Origin: Streptomyces sp. col6
GTDB lineage: Bacteria; Actinomycetota; Actinomycetes; Streptomycetales; Streptomycetaceae
Reading direction: 5' to 3'
Assembly (NCBI RefSeq): GCF_008042035.1
Contig: NZ_RDBL01000009.1
Span: 62,001 to 126,000 of the forward strand
Length of the DNA stretch: 64,000 nt
Shown here piece after piece: positions 8,287 through 16,838 of the stretch (position 1 is its first letter; every line of letters starts with the position of its first letter). The notes under the pieces are model-generated. The model was not told the DNA's origin. It did not search any database and saw only the letters and a program-made list of their open reading frames with translations. A program made the translations under genes and the position numbers.

Positions 8287-8712
8287 GTGACCACTCCCAC
8301 GCCCGGCGAACCCGGTCGGCCAGGTGCACGCGGTGACCTTCTGGACCCGCTCTGTCCGACGCGCCAACTGCTCGACCGGGTCGGCACCAAGTGGACGTCG
8401 ATGGTGGTCAAAATCCTGGCCGAGACGCATCCCGGCGAAGTCCGGTTCGCGGAACTCAGACGCCGCGTCCCGGGCATCTCCCAGAAGATGCTGTCCGTCA
8501 CGCTCCAGAGCCTGACCCGAGACGGCCTGGTCTCGCGCCGCGTCGAACCCACGGTGCCGCCGGCCGTCCACTACCGGCTCACCGACCTCGGTCTGTCCCT
8601 CGAAGGTCCCCTTTCCGCCCTCCGGGTCTGGGCCGAGACACACATGCCGGAGATCGACCGCAACAACCGGATCGTCGAGGGCCGGTCAGCGGAACAGAAA
8701 GAGCTCCAGTGA
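8287..8712 (+). CDS. HxlR-family winged-helix transcriptional regulator
   Basis: DNA-binding regulator of 141 residues, nearly all one HxlR winged-helix domain. It has the usual PTRQLLDRVGTKW opening, the helix-turn-helix around residues 45-75 (FAELRRRVPGISQKMLSVTL) and the wing (GLVSRRVEPTVPPAVHYRLT). HxlR proteins act as dimers sensing aldehydes, quinones or redox state, and typically control the divergent gene, here the alpha/beta hydrolase. Translation starts at GTG after a GGTGAG-like site. The early cysteine in DPLCPTR is a conserved redox-sensing position in some family members, so thiol control is possible but unproven. Confidence 0.9.
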   Translation: MTTPTPGEPGRPGARGDLLDPLCPTRQLLDRVGTKWTSMVVKILAETHPGEVRFAELRRRVPGISQKMLSVTLQSLTRDGLVSRRVEPTVPPAVHYRLTDLGLSLEGPLSALRVWAETHMPEIDRNNRIVEGRSAEQKELQ

Positions 8713-8828
8713 CCTGAGTGGCAGGTTGGCCGGCAGATGGCGGCGACCTCGTCGGGGATCTCCTCGGCGCTCATCGGTCACACGAAGGGCCTGGGGTGTT
8801 CGTTCACATGGGCGGACCGCGGGCGGAC

Positions 8829-9662
8829 TCAGCCGCGCCGCCGGGATGCGGCGGCGATCAGGAGGGTGACGTGCTCGCGGTGGTCGTCGTTCCGGCGGGC
8901 GATGACGATCCGGCTCGGCCCCGCGTCGGGAACGGGGACGCATACGATGCCCGGCGCCACAGGTGTGACGAGTGAGCGAGGCAGGACCGCGACGACGCGG
9001 CCGATCCTCACCAGGGCGATGAGTTCGCCGGCATCCGCGATCTCCGGACCGCTCCCGCCGCCGGGGACACCCGCCCACCGCGGGAAGACCTCATTGCTGA
9101 GATCGCCCAAGGAGATACTGTCCCGCCCGGCGAGCCGGTGGCTTTCGGGGAGGACGGCCACCCGGTCCTCGACGTGGAGCGTCTCGGTGACCAGTCCGCC
9201 GAGGTCATCGAACGGGGCGTAGAGCAGGCCCGCGTCGGCGCGTCCGTCGCGCAGGTGATCGGTGCGGTCAGCGGCACCGCTGAAGAGGATGTCGACCCGC
9301 CGGGCACCGGGCTGCTCCGCATAGGCGGCGAGGATCCCGGAGAGCAGGTTCGCGTCTCCTCCGGGTTTGATCACGAATCTGAGCGGTGCGTCGTCGGCGG
9401 CGCGTTGAGTGTTCCTCACGGCGACCGTCATCGCGTTCAGCGCATGCCGGCCGTGCTCCAGCAGGGCCGCGCCTGCGGGCGTCAGTACGACGCTGCGGCT
9501 GGTGCGGTCGAAGAGCGTGACGCGCAGCCGGGACTCGATGCGCTTGATGGTCTTCGACAGGGCGGGCTGCGCGACGGCGAGCCTGCCGGCGGCGCGGCCG
9601 AAGTGCAGTTCCTCGGCGACAGTGACGAAGTACCGCAGCTCCCTGACCTCCAGCAGATCCAT
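8829..9662 (-). CDS. LysR-family transcriptional regulator
   Basis: LysR regulator of 277 residues: winged helix-turn-helix at residues 5-65 (RELRYFVTVAEELHFGRAAGRL) and a periplasmic-binding-protein-like effector domain from about 90 onward. The C-terminus is slightly short for the family (usually about 295-300). The ATG is close to its GAAGGA site, but no better start is seen. It diverges from the small dimeric-barrel protein across 71 bp and is probably its regulator. The inducer is unknown. Confidence 0.9.
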   Translation of the reverse strand: MDLLEVRELRYFVTVAEELHFGRAAGRLAVAQPALSKTIKRIESRLRVTLFDRTSRSVVLTPAGAALLEHGRHALNAMTVAVRNTQRAADDAPLRFVIKPGGDANLLSGILAAYAEQPGARRVDILFSGAADRTDHLRDGRADAGLLYAPFDDLGGLVTETLHVEDRVAVLPESHRLAGRDSISLGDLSNEVFPRWAGVPGGGSGPEIADAGELIALVRIGRVVAVLPRSLVTPVAPGIVCVPVPDAGPSRIVIARRNDDHREHVTLLIAAASRRRG

Positions 9663-9733
9663 TCCTTCAGGTTATCGAACAGCCGCGGAAGAGGTCTTGG
9701 ACGCGGCCGGGTAGCCGGTGGTCATATGGATGC

Positions 9734-10051
9734 ATGATCCAGCACACCATGTTCGTCCAGTTCACCGAACCGATTCCCGAAGCTGACCTGAACCAGTACC
9801 TAGCGGACCTGGAGAACGCCGCGAAGGGCACCGGCGTGCTCCAGACGTTCGCCGCACAGCGTCACATCCCCGTCCCCGGCGAGGAGCAGATCCCGGCCTT
9901 CATCGCCACCGCCGTCGTCCAGCTCGGCGTCGCCGACGTGGAGGCACTGGGCACTCTGTTCGCCGCGCCGCAGGTCGGCGATGTCCTCGACACCTGGCGC
10001 ACCCGCTATCCGTTCAAGGCGGCGTGGGCGAACCACGAGGCACTGGCCTGA
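9734..10051 (+). CDS. Dabb-like dimeric alpha/beta-barrel protein
   Basis: Small soluble protein of 105 residues with the beta-alpha-beta-beta pattern of ferredoxin-like dimeric barrels (QHTMFVQFTEPI at the start, then helices and AFIATAVVQLGV). Such proteins are stress-responsive Dabb proteins or small monooxygenases or isomerases; no catalytic residue can be assigned here. It is divergent from the LysR gene. The base after its stop begins a reading frame that still encodes a dehydrogenase N-terminus, so it may once have been the first gene of an oxidoreductase operon. The family call is moderate. Confidence 0.6.
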   Translation: MIQHTMFVQFTEPIPEADLNQYLADLENAAKGTGVLQTFAAQRHIPVPGEEQIPAFIATAVVQLGVADVEALGTLFAAPQVGDVLDTWRTRYPFKAAWANHEALA

Positions 10052-10147
10052 GTGACTTCACGGCAGGGTGTCGTCCTGGTCGCCGGGGACGACAGCGGGA
10101 TCGGACGGACCATCGCGTCCGGCCTCGCCCGCCGTATCGCGGCGGCA
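10052..10147 (+). pseudogene. remnant of a short-chain dehydrogenase N-terminus
   Basis: A GTG directly abutting the previous stop opens a frame whose first about 28 residues read VVLVAGDDSGIGRTIASGLARR, the beta-strand, glycine-rich cofactor loop (GxxxGIG) and first helix of an SDR Rossmann fold. After that the frame loses all resemblance to the family: no NNAG, no YxxxK. The open frame continues to 10579 only because GC-rich DNA lacks stops. I read it as the 5' end of a deleted or recombined dehydrogenase gene. Confidence 0.5.
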
Positions 10148-10649
10148 CCTGCCCGCGACCACGCGGAACGTGGACGGAACGATCAGATCTGCTGCGATGA
10201 CGCGGTACGTATCGCGCCTGCCAGTCTTCCGGTCACGGGTCGGACGAACACACTCGGCCGAGCATTGTCGCGGCAGTGGAAGCCGGCGCCGGCGACCTGT
10301 GGCCGTGGAGTCGCCCCGAGCCACAACCCCCGCACGTCTACGCCGCCGAGGACGCTCCCGTCACCGGTGTCCGCCTCCATGCCCACGCAGGAAACCGTAG
10401 ACAGGACCCCTGCACACGAGCGGCACGCACGACGCGAGTCCGTTGGCGAACACCTGATCCGGGTGGTCACCGCCATGCAGGCCTGCGCAGTGGAACTGTG
10501 CCCGGCAGCAGGCGGTGACCGATTCACCCAGGGACGATCTCCTTCAGGCTTCAGCATCCGGCACATCTGCAGCCCCTGACGAAATGGGGTGGCGGATGCG
10601 CTCCTTGTGGGGTGACGATCTCTCGATACGTGCCGATGAAGGGGCAGCC
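10148..10649. other. gene-poor stretch
   Basis: About 500 bp after the SDR remnant with no frame showing recognisable protein features on either strand. It probably includes degraded sequence plus the leader of the DUF5959 gene. A GTG at 10515 opens the DUF5959 frame early, but the added residues look non-conserved. Confidence 0.4.
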
Positions 10650-11078
10650 ATGGGCGACATCGCTCCGAGGGAGCTCATCTCTCTCGCCGATGACGAGGGG
10701 AACAGCGTCACCGTCAACGTTCTGGGCCGCGATCCGGGCTGGAGCGCCGGGCTCGACGCCGAGATTGTCGTCAGGACGCCGTTCGTTTCCGGCCGTATCG
10801 CCCTGGTGCTGTCCGCCTCGAAGCTTGAAAGTTGGGCCACCGCGTTGAACAGGCTCGACGCCGACGAGGACGTCGTGTGGATGGAGTGGGACAGAGGGCC
10901 GTCCATCTCCATCCAGCTCACCGGCGAGCGCGACTGTCCGGAGGTGGTCGTGGAGGACGAGTCCGGGTCCATGGTCACCGTTCGGGTGCCGCTCGTCCCG
11001 CCGGACGACTGGATCGCCGACCACAGGCACCGTCTGCACAGGGTGATGAATCACTGGGTGCCGATGCTTACGACGTAG
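10650..11078 (+). CDS. DUF5959 family protein
   Basis: Small acidic soluble protein of 142 residues matching the DUF5959 pattern of Streptomyces: an opening ELISLADDEGNSVTVNVLGR strand pair, a central RTPFVSGRIALVLSASKLESW segment and a C-terminal VRVPLVPPDDWIADHRHRLHRVM helix. The function of the family is unknown. The start at 10650 is chosen because AAGGGG lies five bases before the ATG and conserved-looking sequence begins there; the frame is open back to a GTG at 10515. Flanked by gene-poor DNA and with no operon partner. Confidence 0.7.
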   Translation: MGDIAPRELISLADDEGNSVTVNVLGRDPGWSAGLDAEIVVRTPFVSGRIALVLSASKLESWATALNRLDADEDVVWMEWDRGPSISIQLTGERDCPEVVVEDESGSMVTVRVPLVPPDDWIADHRHRLHRVMNHWVPMLTT

Positions 11079-11654
11079 GGGAGACAAGCCGGCGCCGGCA
11101 GACCAACGCACATCCGAGGTGAGGAAGGCTTCCTGGATGGCGTCCCGTACCTCCCAGCGGATCGGAACCGCGCTTGATGCCCCGGCGGGCCATCACCGGC
11201 TCCACTCCGAGGGCGTTCTTGTCGCAGGGAGGCCGACGACATCGGCGACCGCCCCCAGCCAACTGCTCGTTCGGAAAGTCCGCGACCACACCGAGCGCCA
11301 GGGCCAGGACGAAGGGGTGGCTGAGCGGAGGTCAGGCCGTTGGTTCACGCAGCGGCGTCCCTGACTCTGTGCGCGAGAACTGCTCGCGAACACCACCGGA
11401 CGCGCATGTGTCCGCTGTCCTCGAGTGCAGGCTTTCGACGGCGAACCCGATTGCTTCGGCCTCCTTGCCAGTGAACCTGGTCGCACGGACGAGTCGTCCT
11501 CTGGCGACCCGTCATCCCTGAGGCGGAGCGTTCGGATTCGTGCTCGCCCGCCCGGCGGACGTCGTTCGGTCTGCGGAGCGATCCTGAGCGGCCGCGCCCG
11601 CTGCGAGTCTCGAAGCGCACGGGCCGGTCCCGCCCGTGGACGTGAGGAGTGCGG
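11079..11654. other. gene-poor stretch
   Basis: About 575 bp with no convincing gene. Several frames are open on both strands but show no domain, no ribosome binding site and shadow-like composition (rich in Arg, Ser, Pro). The minus strand has scattered protein-like phrases in different frames, which could be a decayed gene; I could not assign a family. Confidence 0.4.
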
Positions 11655-12305
11655 ATGTTCCAGGCCAGGCCGACCACGACTACTGACGAAGCAGCAAACA
11701 CGTCTCGTCGCGAGAGCCGCCTGCATCGGGCGTGGCGTGCGGCGCACGAGCCCGCCGCAGGGGTGCCGCGCTGGGCCCGCCGGGTCGCCTACGCGGTGCC
11801 GTTGGTGGTGCTCCCGTCCGGGATCTGGCGCCTGGGCGTGCTGTTCGCCGCGGACAAGCGTGGCGGGTCGATCGACGACTCGGCGATGAACGCCTACGTC
11901 GTCTTCCTCACCCTCATCTCCGAGGCCCTTGCCTTCACGGCCGTCGGGCTGGTCGCCCGCTGGGGCGAGGTGTTCCCGCGCTGGATGCCGGGATTGGGTG
12001 GGCGGCGGGTACCGACGGCCGCCGCAGTCGTCCCGGCCACGATCGGGGCGACTGTCCTGACCCTGGTCTTCACGGTCATAGGGATCATCACCACGGTCAC
12101 CCAGTCCAAGACCAACGGCGATCCGCTGCCGGCCGACTTCCCGAGCAAGGCCGGCGGCTGGGAGACCGTCTACTTCTATGCCTCCTACGCCCCTCTAGTC
12201 CTGTGGGGCCCCATGCTCGGCATCCTGACGTACGCATACTGGCACCGACGCAGGTCGGCGACGGCCGGGCCGTTGATGCCGTCGGCAGCCGGCACCACGT
12301 GCTAG
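11655..12305 (+). CDS. four-helix integral membrane protein, unknown function
   Basis: Membrane protein of 216 residues. After a basic N-terminus there are about four hydrophobic helices: near 46-62 (VAYAVPLVVLPSGIWRLGVL), 82-101 (YVVFLTLISEALAFTAVGLV), 122-146 (PATIGATVLTLVFTVIGIIT) and 175-195 (YAPLVLWGPMLGILTYAYW). It resembles uncharacterised Streptomyces membrane proteins. ATG at 11655 preceded by GAGGAG is preferred over a GTG six bases earlier. No operon partner. No function can be assigned. Confidence 0.75.
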   Translation: MFQARPTTTTDEAANTSRRESRLHRAWRAAHEPAAGVPRWARRVAYAVPLVVLPSGIWRLGVLFAADKRGGSIDDSAMNAYVVFLTLISEALAFTAVGLVARWGEVFPRWMPGLGGRRVPTAAAVVPATIGATVLTLVFTVIGIITTVTQSKTNGDPLPADFPSKAGGWETVYFYASYAPLVLWGPMLGILTYAYWHRRRSATAGPLMPSAAGTTC

Positions 12306-13078
12306 GCGGCCACCCCGACGTCCCGGCGCCGACGGACAAGGGTGCCATCACGTGATTCGTTGCTGATCAAGCCAGTCGCCGCAGGTCGGGGCGCGGCGGC
12401 CGACTCGTCGCGCAGCCCAAGGACAGCACGCCCTGCTCCGGGCTTCGTGCGGCCGTGTACGGCGCTCCGGCGCCCCTGTGGCTTTCGCTCCGGCGGTACG
12501 TGCTCCCGCACGCAGAAGCGGCGTCGCACCGCACCGGTGCGACGCCGCTTCGGTGAGGCAGCAGGTCACGTTCGCGGGCGGGTGGCGAAATCGATGGACG
12601 GCTCCAGGCGCCGTTGCCGCTGGGCTGCTTGGCCTGTTCCTCCTGTCGACCCGGAAGCGCCCGCGATGATCTGCCCGCCCTGATCGAGCAAGCACAGCAG
12701 GCACTCCACCTCGACCCCGCAGCACTGCCTCCGGCACGCCCGCGTCGCCATCGGCACCGCCTCCACCTGGTGCGAGCTGATGATGGACGCCTCGCGGACC
12801 CCGCCTCCTCATGGTGCAAAACCTCTGCGACAGCCCCGCCGGTGACCCGCACCCTCACCACGTCGACTGGTCGGAAGCCGTGCAACCAGCGGGATGGCGT
12901 GCTCGACGACGCAGCGGTGCACTCCTCGATGCGGGGCAGGGGCTGCAGCCCGTGGTTCAAGTCCCTATCCAAAGTTGGGTATTCGTACTCACGGTGGGGC
13001 TGGTCCTTCCGGTGATCATTGATGCAGCGGGGCCCCGGAGGCGCCGTTCAAGCAGACACCATCACGGGGAGAACCATC
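12306..13078. other. gene-poor stretch with one strong hairpin
   Basis: About 770 bp between the membrane protein and the DUF5707 gene. Both strands have open frames but none has a credible start with ribosome binding site or a recognisable domain. The only clear structure is the 16-bp hairpin at 12515-12551. Confidence 0.45.
12515..12551. terminator. perfect 16-bp hairpin in gene-poor DNA
   Basis: GAAGCGGCGTCGCACC pairs perfectly with GGTGCGACGCCGCTTC around a 5-base loop. It has the form of a factor-independent Streptomyces terminator but lies about 210 bp beyond the nearest stop codon, so it may end an unrecognised transcript, for instance an RNA gene, or be a relic. Confidence 0.5.
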
Positions 13079-13531
13079 ATGTCTCGACGCATCATCCTGG
13101 GCTCGGCTGCCGCACTCGTCATCCTCGGCGGTGCCGGAGCGTTCGCGATGGCTCACGCCGAGGGGCAGCCGCCCGCCCTGAAGAACAGCACCGCCCGATA
13201 CTCGGCCCCCGCTGCGGAGGGGGAGGGCTCCTTTACGTTCACCACTGACGTCAGGGCGGTTTCCGGCGTCAGGAGTCTCCAGGTACTGGCCTGGCCCGCT
13301 GCCGGCCCCTTCACGAAGAACCCGCTGACCGAGAAGGACCTGGTCGGCGCGGACCCTGCCACGTGCAAGCCCGCCGGGGAAGACACCGTTCGCTGCACCT
13401 ACAAGGTCACGGTGAGCGCGTCCGAGGCCGCCGAGTCGGGGACCGGCCGCTGGCACGTCGCCACCCTCGCCACGGCCGACAACGGCGACACCTCCTTCAA
13501 CGACAAGACGGCGACCTTTACCGTCGGCTGA
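13079..13531 (+). CDS. secreted DUF5707 family protein
   Basis: Exported protein of 150 residues: basic start, hydrophobic helix (IILGSAAALVILGGAGAFAMA, about 5-25) with an A-H-A cleavage site, then a beta-rich domain ending in TSFNDKTATFTVG. Two cysteines (in ATCKPAGEDTVRCTYKV) could form a disulfide across a beta hairpin. The pattern matches DUF5707 proteins of Streptomyces, whose function is unknown but whose fold looks immunoglobulin-like. The ATG at 13079 follows GGGGAGA; the frame is open 60 bp further upstream but without signal-peptide logic. Monocistronic. Confidence 0.75.
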   Translation: MSRRIILGSAAALVILGGAGAFAMAHAEGQPPALKNSTARYSAPAAEGEGSFTFTTDVRAVSGVRSLQVLAWPAAGPFTKNPLTEKDLVGADPATCKPAGEDTVRCTYKVTVSASEAAESGTGRWHVATLATADNGDTSFNDKTATFTVG

Positions 13532-13958
13532 GCAACAACTCGTCCAGAGCCGTTGGACCCGGACCGAGTCGGCCGCAGAAGTCGGCTACGTCCCCGCGGT
13601 GAGGCAACCCGATAAGTACCTGTTGGAGGCAGAACGCGGAGCAGCGTACGCGCCTTGATCTCGGAATCGGGTGCTTGATCCAACTCTCGCCGAGCATGGT
13701 TCGTCCCCACCGACAGGGCCAGGATGCTGTTGTTCGTCCGCTTCTGCATCGCCTGCCACGTCCGAAACGCACGGAACGGGATCAAGTCGCCATCCCCGGC
13801 CGCAAGTGCCCACACAGCATATTGCCGACAACTGCTGCTGACCATCACAGGGGTGCTCGGCGAGCACAGCAGTCGTTGCGGGTGGCGGTGGCGGCTCGTG
13901 CTCCCAACCGCCGGAGTGATCGCGGCGGGCGCACTGGTGCCGCGGCCCCAGGGCATGG
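13532..13958. other. intergenic stretch without recognised genes
   Basis: About 430 bp between the convergent DUF5707 and 2H phosphoesterase genes. No frame has a ribosome binding site or family resemblance. I see no strong hairpin. Confidence 0.4.
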
Positions 13959-14603
13959 TCAGGCGTCCATGGGGATCACGGTGACGGAATCCCAGGTGAT
14001 CTCCCACGCCGTCCTGTCGTCGTCGCGTGGGCGTTCGTCGAATCCGACCTCGAGCAGGTGTACCTGGCGCACATGGAAGGGGACGTGACTGGGCGTGATC
14101 CGGCGCAGGGCGCTCTGCAGCGAATCGCTGTCTGCCGTGTCCCAGCTGTAGCCGAGGGACATGTGAGGGCGGCCTCCGTCGTGTTGGATCACGTTGGGCC
14201 CGCGGGCTTCGATCAACGCGTCCCGCACGTGTCCCTTCAGGTCGACCAGTGGCTCGTCGGGCGCGAGGTCCAGCAGGGCTCCGGCCTTGTTGGCGATGGG
14301 CGAGCCCGCGGTGATCTCGAAGGGCGCCAGGTCACCGATGTGCTTGCGTAGGGCCTTGACGAGGTCCTGGCGTTCGGCCGCGCCGATCCGGTCTGCGCCG
14401 GTATCGGCGATCATCTCCACGGTCGTGTGCAGCAGCCCGTCAGGGAGAAGGGTGATCGGATACGGTGCCATCGCCTCGTGGCAAGCCGCGATGAGCCGGG
14501 CGAGCTCGCGGTCGACCGCGAGCTCGGGCAGCAGGTACACGTGCAGAACCTTGAGCCCGTCCTGCCAGGCGGTTCCCCTGAACTGCGGCGTGAACTTCTT
14601 CAT
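13959..14603 (-). CDS. 2H phosphoesterase (2'-5' RNA ligase family), copy 1
   Basis: Cytosolic protein of 214 residues with the two signature histidine motifs of the 2H phosphoesterase superfamily: HTT at 59-61 and HMS at 147-149, about 88 residues apart. These enzymes ligate or open 2',5'-linked or cyclic nucleotide phosphodiesters, in tRNA splicing-type, cyclic phosphate or oligoadenylate chemistry. It starts at an ATG encoding MKKFTPQF. A second, diverged 2H protein is encoded 244 bp upstream on the same strand, a rare tandem. The physiological substrate is not predictable from sequence. Confidence 0.85.
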   Translation of the reverse strand: MKKFTPQFRGTAWQDGLKVLHVYLLPELAVDRELARLIAACHEAMAPYPITLLPDGLLHTTVEMIADTGADRIGAAERQDLVKALRKHIGDLAPFEITAGSPIANKAGALLDLAPDEPLVDLKGHVRDALIEARGPNVIQHDGGRPHMSLGYSWDTADSDSLQSALRRITPSHVPFHVRQVHLLEVGFDERPRDDDRTAWEITWDSVTVIPMDA

Positions 14604-14847
14604 ACTCCAACTTCCTTTGTCAGTACGGGCCCGGTGGTCGCGCCCCCGGGGGGCGGGCGCCCGGCCCGGTGCGCCCCTGTGCCCGGAACCGCATGGAGCC
14701 GACCATGAGCGCGTCGACCATGTGGTGGTGGGGGACGGGCGCTCGATTGCCGCGCCGGCCGCCTCGGCGAGTGACTGGGCGTACCAGCCGCCGTGGAGTG
14801 TTCATCGGTGAGAGCGGAGACGCCGTCGAGGAGCCGGCACGCGGAGG

Positions 14848-15531
14848 CTACGACGGGGCCCTGCCCTTGCCGAGGCGCAGTTCGTGGACGCGCTCGAACG
14901 TGTACGTATTGCGCTCGGGAACCTGCCGCTCCCACACCAGCCACACGCAGGAGACGGTGGCACGGGTGCGGGTCGCCGGCCGGATCGCCCTGCCGATGGC
15001 GGAGGCGAACATGTCCGAACGCGCCGCGGCCTCGGGCGTGGTCGTGTCCTCCACCCCGTACCCACACGACATGTGGGGCCAGAAGTGCTTCTCTTCCGGT
15101 GGGAGGACCAGGCCGGTGCTGAGCAGGCCGGCGCGGACGTGCCGGTTCAGCTCGGCCGGGCCCGCTTCGGGCCAGATCTCCACGATTCCGGCCGACCCAC
15201 CGGCCCGCGCAGGCCCGATCTCGATGTCGAAGGGCTCCAGACCGTCGAGCTCTCGCTGCACGGCGGCCGCAGCGCGCGCGAGGTGCTCGCCGGCCACGCG
15301 CACACCGTCCTCGTTGTGATGCCCGATCGACTGGACCGTCAGATGGAGGTCGTCGTCGGCGATCGGGGCGATCACGTCCGGATAGCGCTCGACGATCTCC
15401 CGGAGCCGTCGGAAGTAGGCCATCACCTGCGGCTCGCGTTGCGGCAACCACAGCACGTGCGGCTTCACCCAGTCCTCGTCCGGACCGCCCGCACGGCCCC
15501 ACAGCCGCTTGGGCTCCATGAATCTGCGCAT
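14848..15531 (-). CDS. 2H phosphoesterase (2'-5' RNA ligase family), copy 2
   Basis: Protein of 227 residues with the paired motifs HLT at 63-65 and HMS at 153-155, both within the expected strand contexts (DDDLHLTVQSIG and WPHMSCGYG). It shares the fold but little local sequence with copy 1, so the pair is an old duplication or separate acquisition. It starts MRRFMEPKRLWG. The ATG at 15531 is chosen because AAGGA lies eight bases before it; the frame is open a further 165 bp but with arginine-rich, non-conserved sequence. Probable role: hydrolysis of cyclic 2',3'-phosphates or 2',5'-linked oligonucleotides. Confidence 0.82.
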   Translation of the reverse strand: MRRFMEPKRLWGRAGGPDEDWVKPHVLWLPQREPQVMAYFRRLREIVERYPDVIAPIADDDLHLTVQSIGHHNEDGVRVAGEHLARAAAAVQRELDGLEPFDIEIGPARAGGSAGIVEIWPEAGPAELNRHVRAGLLSTGLVLPPEEKHFWPHMSCGYGVEDTTTPEAAARSDMFASAIGRAIRPATRTRATVSCVWLVWERQVPERNTYTFERVHELRLGKGRAPS

Positions 15532-15874
15532 CTCAACGATCCTTGCTCCGAGGGGAGTTAGTGGAAGAGTAAGTGGGGGAGCTGTTTCGGACGCGGCTTC
15601 CGCTCGTCGCCGCCTGCGGCGGGCGGCGACGAATCGGTTGAACGGGCCCGAGCCCACCCCGAAGGCGCGCGGCCCGCTGGCGGTGCATGAGCTCAAGACC
15701 GCTGACCGCGGCGGTCCTGAGGGCGCGCTACGAGCGGCAGGCGGTATGGCACTCTGCGGGACCGGGGCGGGCTGTTCGGCGGGCAGACTGAGCCTTGAGG
15801 CATGACATTTGTCCTGGACGAGACGGGATTCGCGGACCTACTGGGCGTCTATCGCGACGCGTAGGCTCGCAAGC

Positions 15875-16096
15875 ATGTCGAAATCACAAGAGATGGGGCG
15901 AGACGACGCCTGGGAAGGCGTCGTCGCCCACAGGTCCCGGGGCATGCTCGACGGCTCGAACATGTACCACTTCCTCGAAGTCCGCCTTGTTGGCGGCGCG
16001 TCGGTCAAGGTCCGGGTCAGCCGCCGCTTCTGGAAAACGGTCGCGGTCGGCGACCGGATCGCCAAGCAGCCGAACGCGGATCCGTACAAGGCGTAG
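15875..16096 (+). CDS. small DUF7489-like protein
   Basis: Small basic protein of 73 residues with the pattern WEGVVAHRSRGMLDGSNMYH, then a hydrophobic strand and KVRVSRRFWKTVAVGDRI, as in DUF7489 proteins. These resemble short SH3-like or OB-like beta barrels (two strands either side of a basic patch), of unknown function. The ATG at 15875 gives the conserved-looking N-terminus; the upstream open frame adds unlike residues. Ribosome binding site is weak. It faces the phosphoribosyltransferase gene tail to tail. Confidence 0.65.
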   Translation: MSKSQEMGRDDAWEGVVAHRSRGMLDGSNMYHFLEVRLVGGASVKVRVSRRFWKTVAVGDRIAKQPNADPYKA

Positions 16097-16134
16097 CCCA
16101 CCCGGGCCGACGAACTCGGTGGCTCGGCCGCCAT

Positions 16135-16674
16135 TCAGGACGTCCCTTTCCAGGCGGGAAGCTCGGCGGCGGTGACGATGCTGCGGACGCCCAAGTCCGC
16201 TCGGCGGGCCGGGTCCGCTTGGTCCACGACGACGGAACAGCCGGCCCACTGCCCGCCGCACTCCTCCACCATGGACCGTACGGCAGACGCCTGGCTGCCC
16301 GTCTCGATCCAGTCGTCGACCAGCAGCACCCGGTCCTCGGGGCCCACCGCCGCCCGCTGCAGGCGCAGCTCCTGGCGAGTACCCCGGTAGTCGGGGTCGC
16401 TGCGCCGGGTGACCTTGTCCCCCGGGAAGATCCCCTCGCCCTTGCGTACCGCCACGAAGCCGACGCCGAGTTCGACGGCCACCGCCGCGCCGAGCAGGAA
16501 TCCCCGCGACTCGACGCCGCAGACGGCCGTGACGCCATCGTCCCGGAACGGCCCGGCCAGGCCGCGGACCACCACGGCGAGTGCCTCGGGGTCGCGGAAG
16601 ATCGGCCAGACATCGGCATGGCCGCCGATCCAGCGGAAGCGTTCGAGGGTGACGGCACGTGCCTGAGATGTCAT
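16135..16674 (-). CDS. purine-type phosphoribosyltransferase
   Basis: Type I phosphoribosyltransferase of 179 residues. The PRPP-binding loop reads VLLVDDWIETGSQA (about 119-132), the ESRGFLLGAAVA segment (about 54-65) is the adenine-phosphoribosyltransferase-like region that precedes it, and the flexible loop KGEGIFPGDK lies between. Family members transfer ribose-5-phosphate from PRPP to a purine base for salvage. It resembles, but is not, the standard apt gene, which sits elsewhere beside secDF and relA in Streptomyces. The second residue of the DDxxxTG core is intact; the usual VDDxxATG alanine is Glu. Start ATG at 16674. It diverges from the histidine kinase gene. Confidence 0.8.
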   Translation of the reverse strand: MTSQARAVTLERFRWIGGHADVWPIFRDPEALAVVVRGLAGPFRDDGVTAVCGVESRGFLLGAAVAVELGVGFVAVRKGEGIFPGDKVTRRSDPDYRGTRQELRLQRAAVGPEDRVLLVDDWIETGSQASAVRSMVEECGGQWAGCSVVVDQADPARRADLGVRSIVTAAELPAWKGTS

Positions 16675-16811
16675 GATCGCTACTCTGCGGACAGGCCGGC
16701 AGTCCAGGCTAATGGATACGCGACGGCCGCAGCGTCGAGCCGGTACGTGGCGGAGACAGGGCGATCGGGGCCCGAGGGTATGCGGGTAAGGGGTACAGCC
16801 AGCCGTACTGT

Positions 16812-16829
16812 GCACGCCACAGGGCGTGC
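16812..16829. promoter_or_regulatory. inverted repeat before the histidine kinase gene
   Basis: GCACGCC and GGCGTGC are exact complements with a 4-bp spacer, ending 9 bp before the kinase ATG. It could be an operator, perhaps autoregulatory, or a small leader hairpin that hides the start. Low confidence. Confidence 0.35.
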
Positions 16830-16838
16830 CGCACACTG

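Noticed and set aside
11079..11654. Possible transposase fragment on the minus strand
   Set aside because: Scattered protein-like phrases in different frames did not match any transposase catalytic motif, and no terminal inverted repeats or target duplications were seen.
12367..12972. Open frames on both strands between the membrane protein and DUF5707 genes
   Set aside because: None has a plausible start, domain or codon bias consistent with a gene; they overlap a perfect hairpin.
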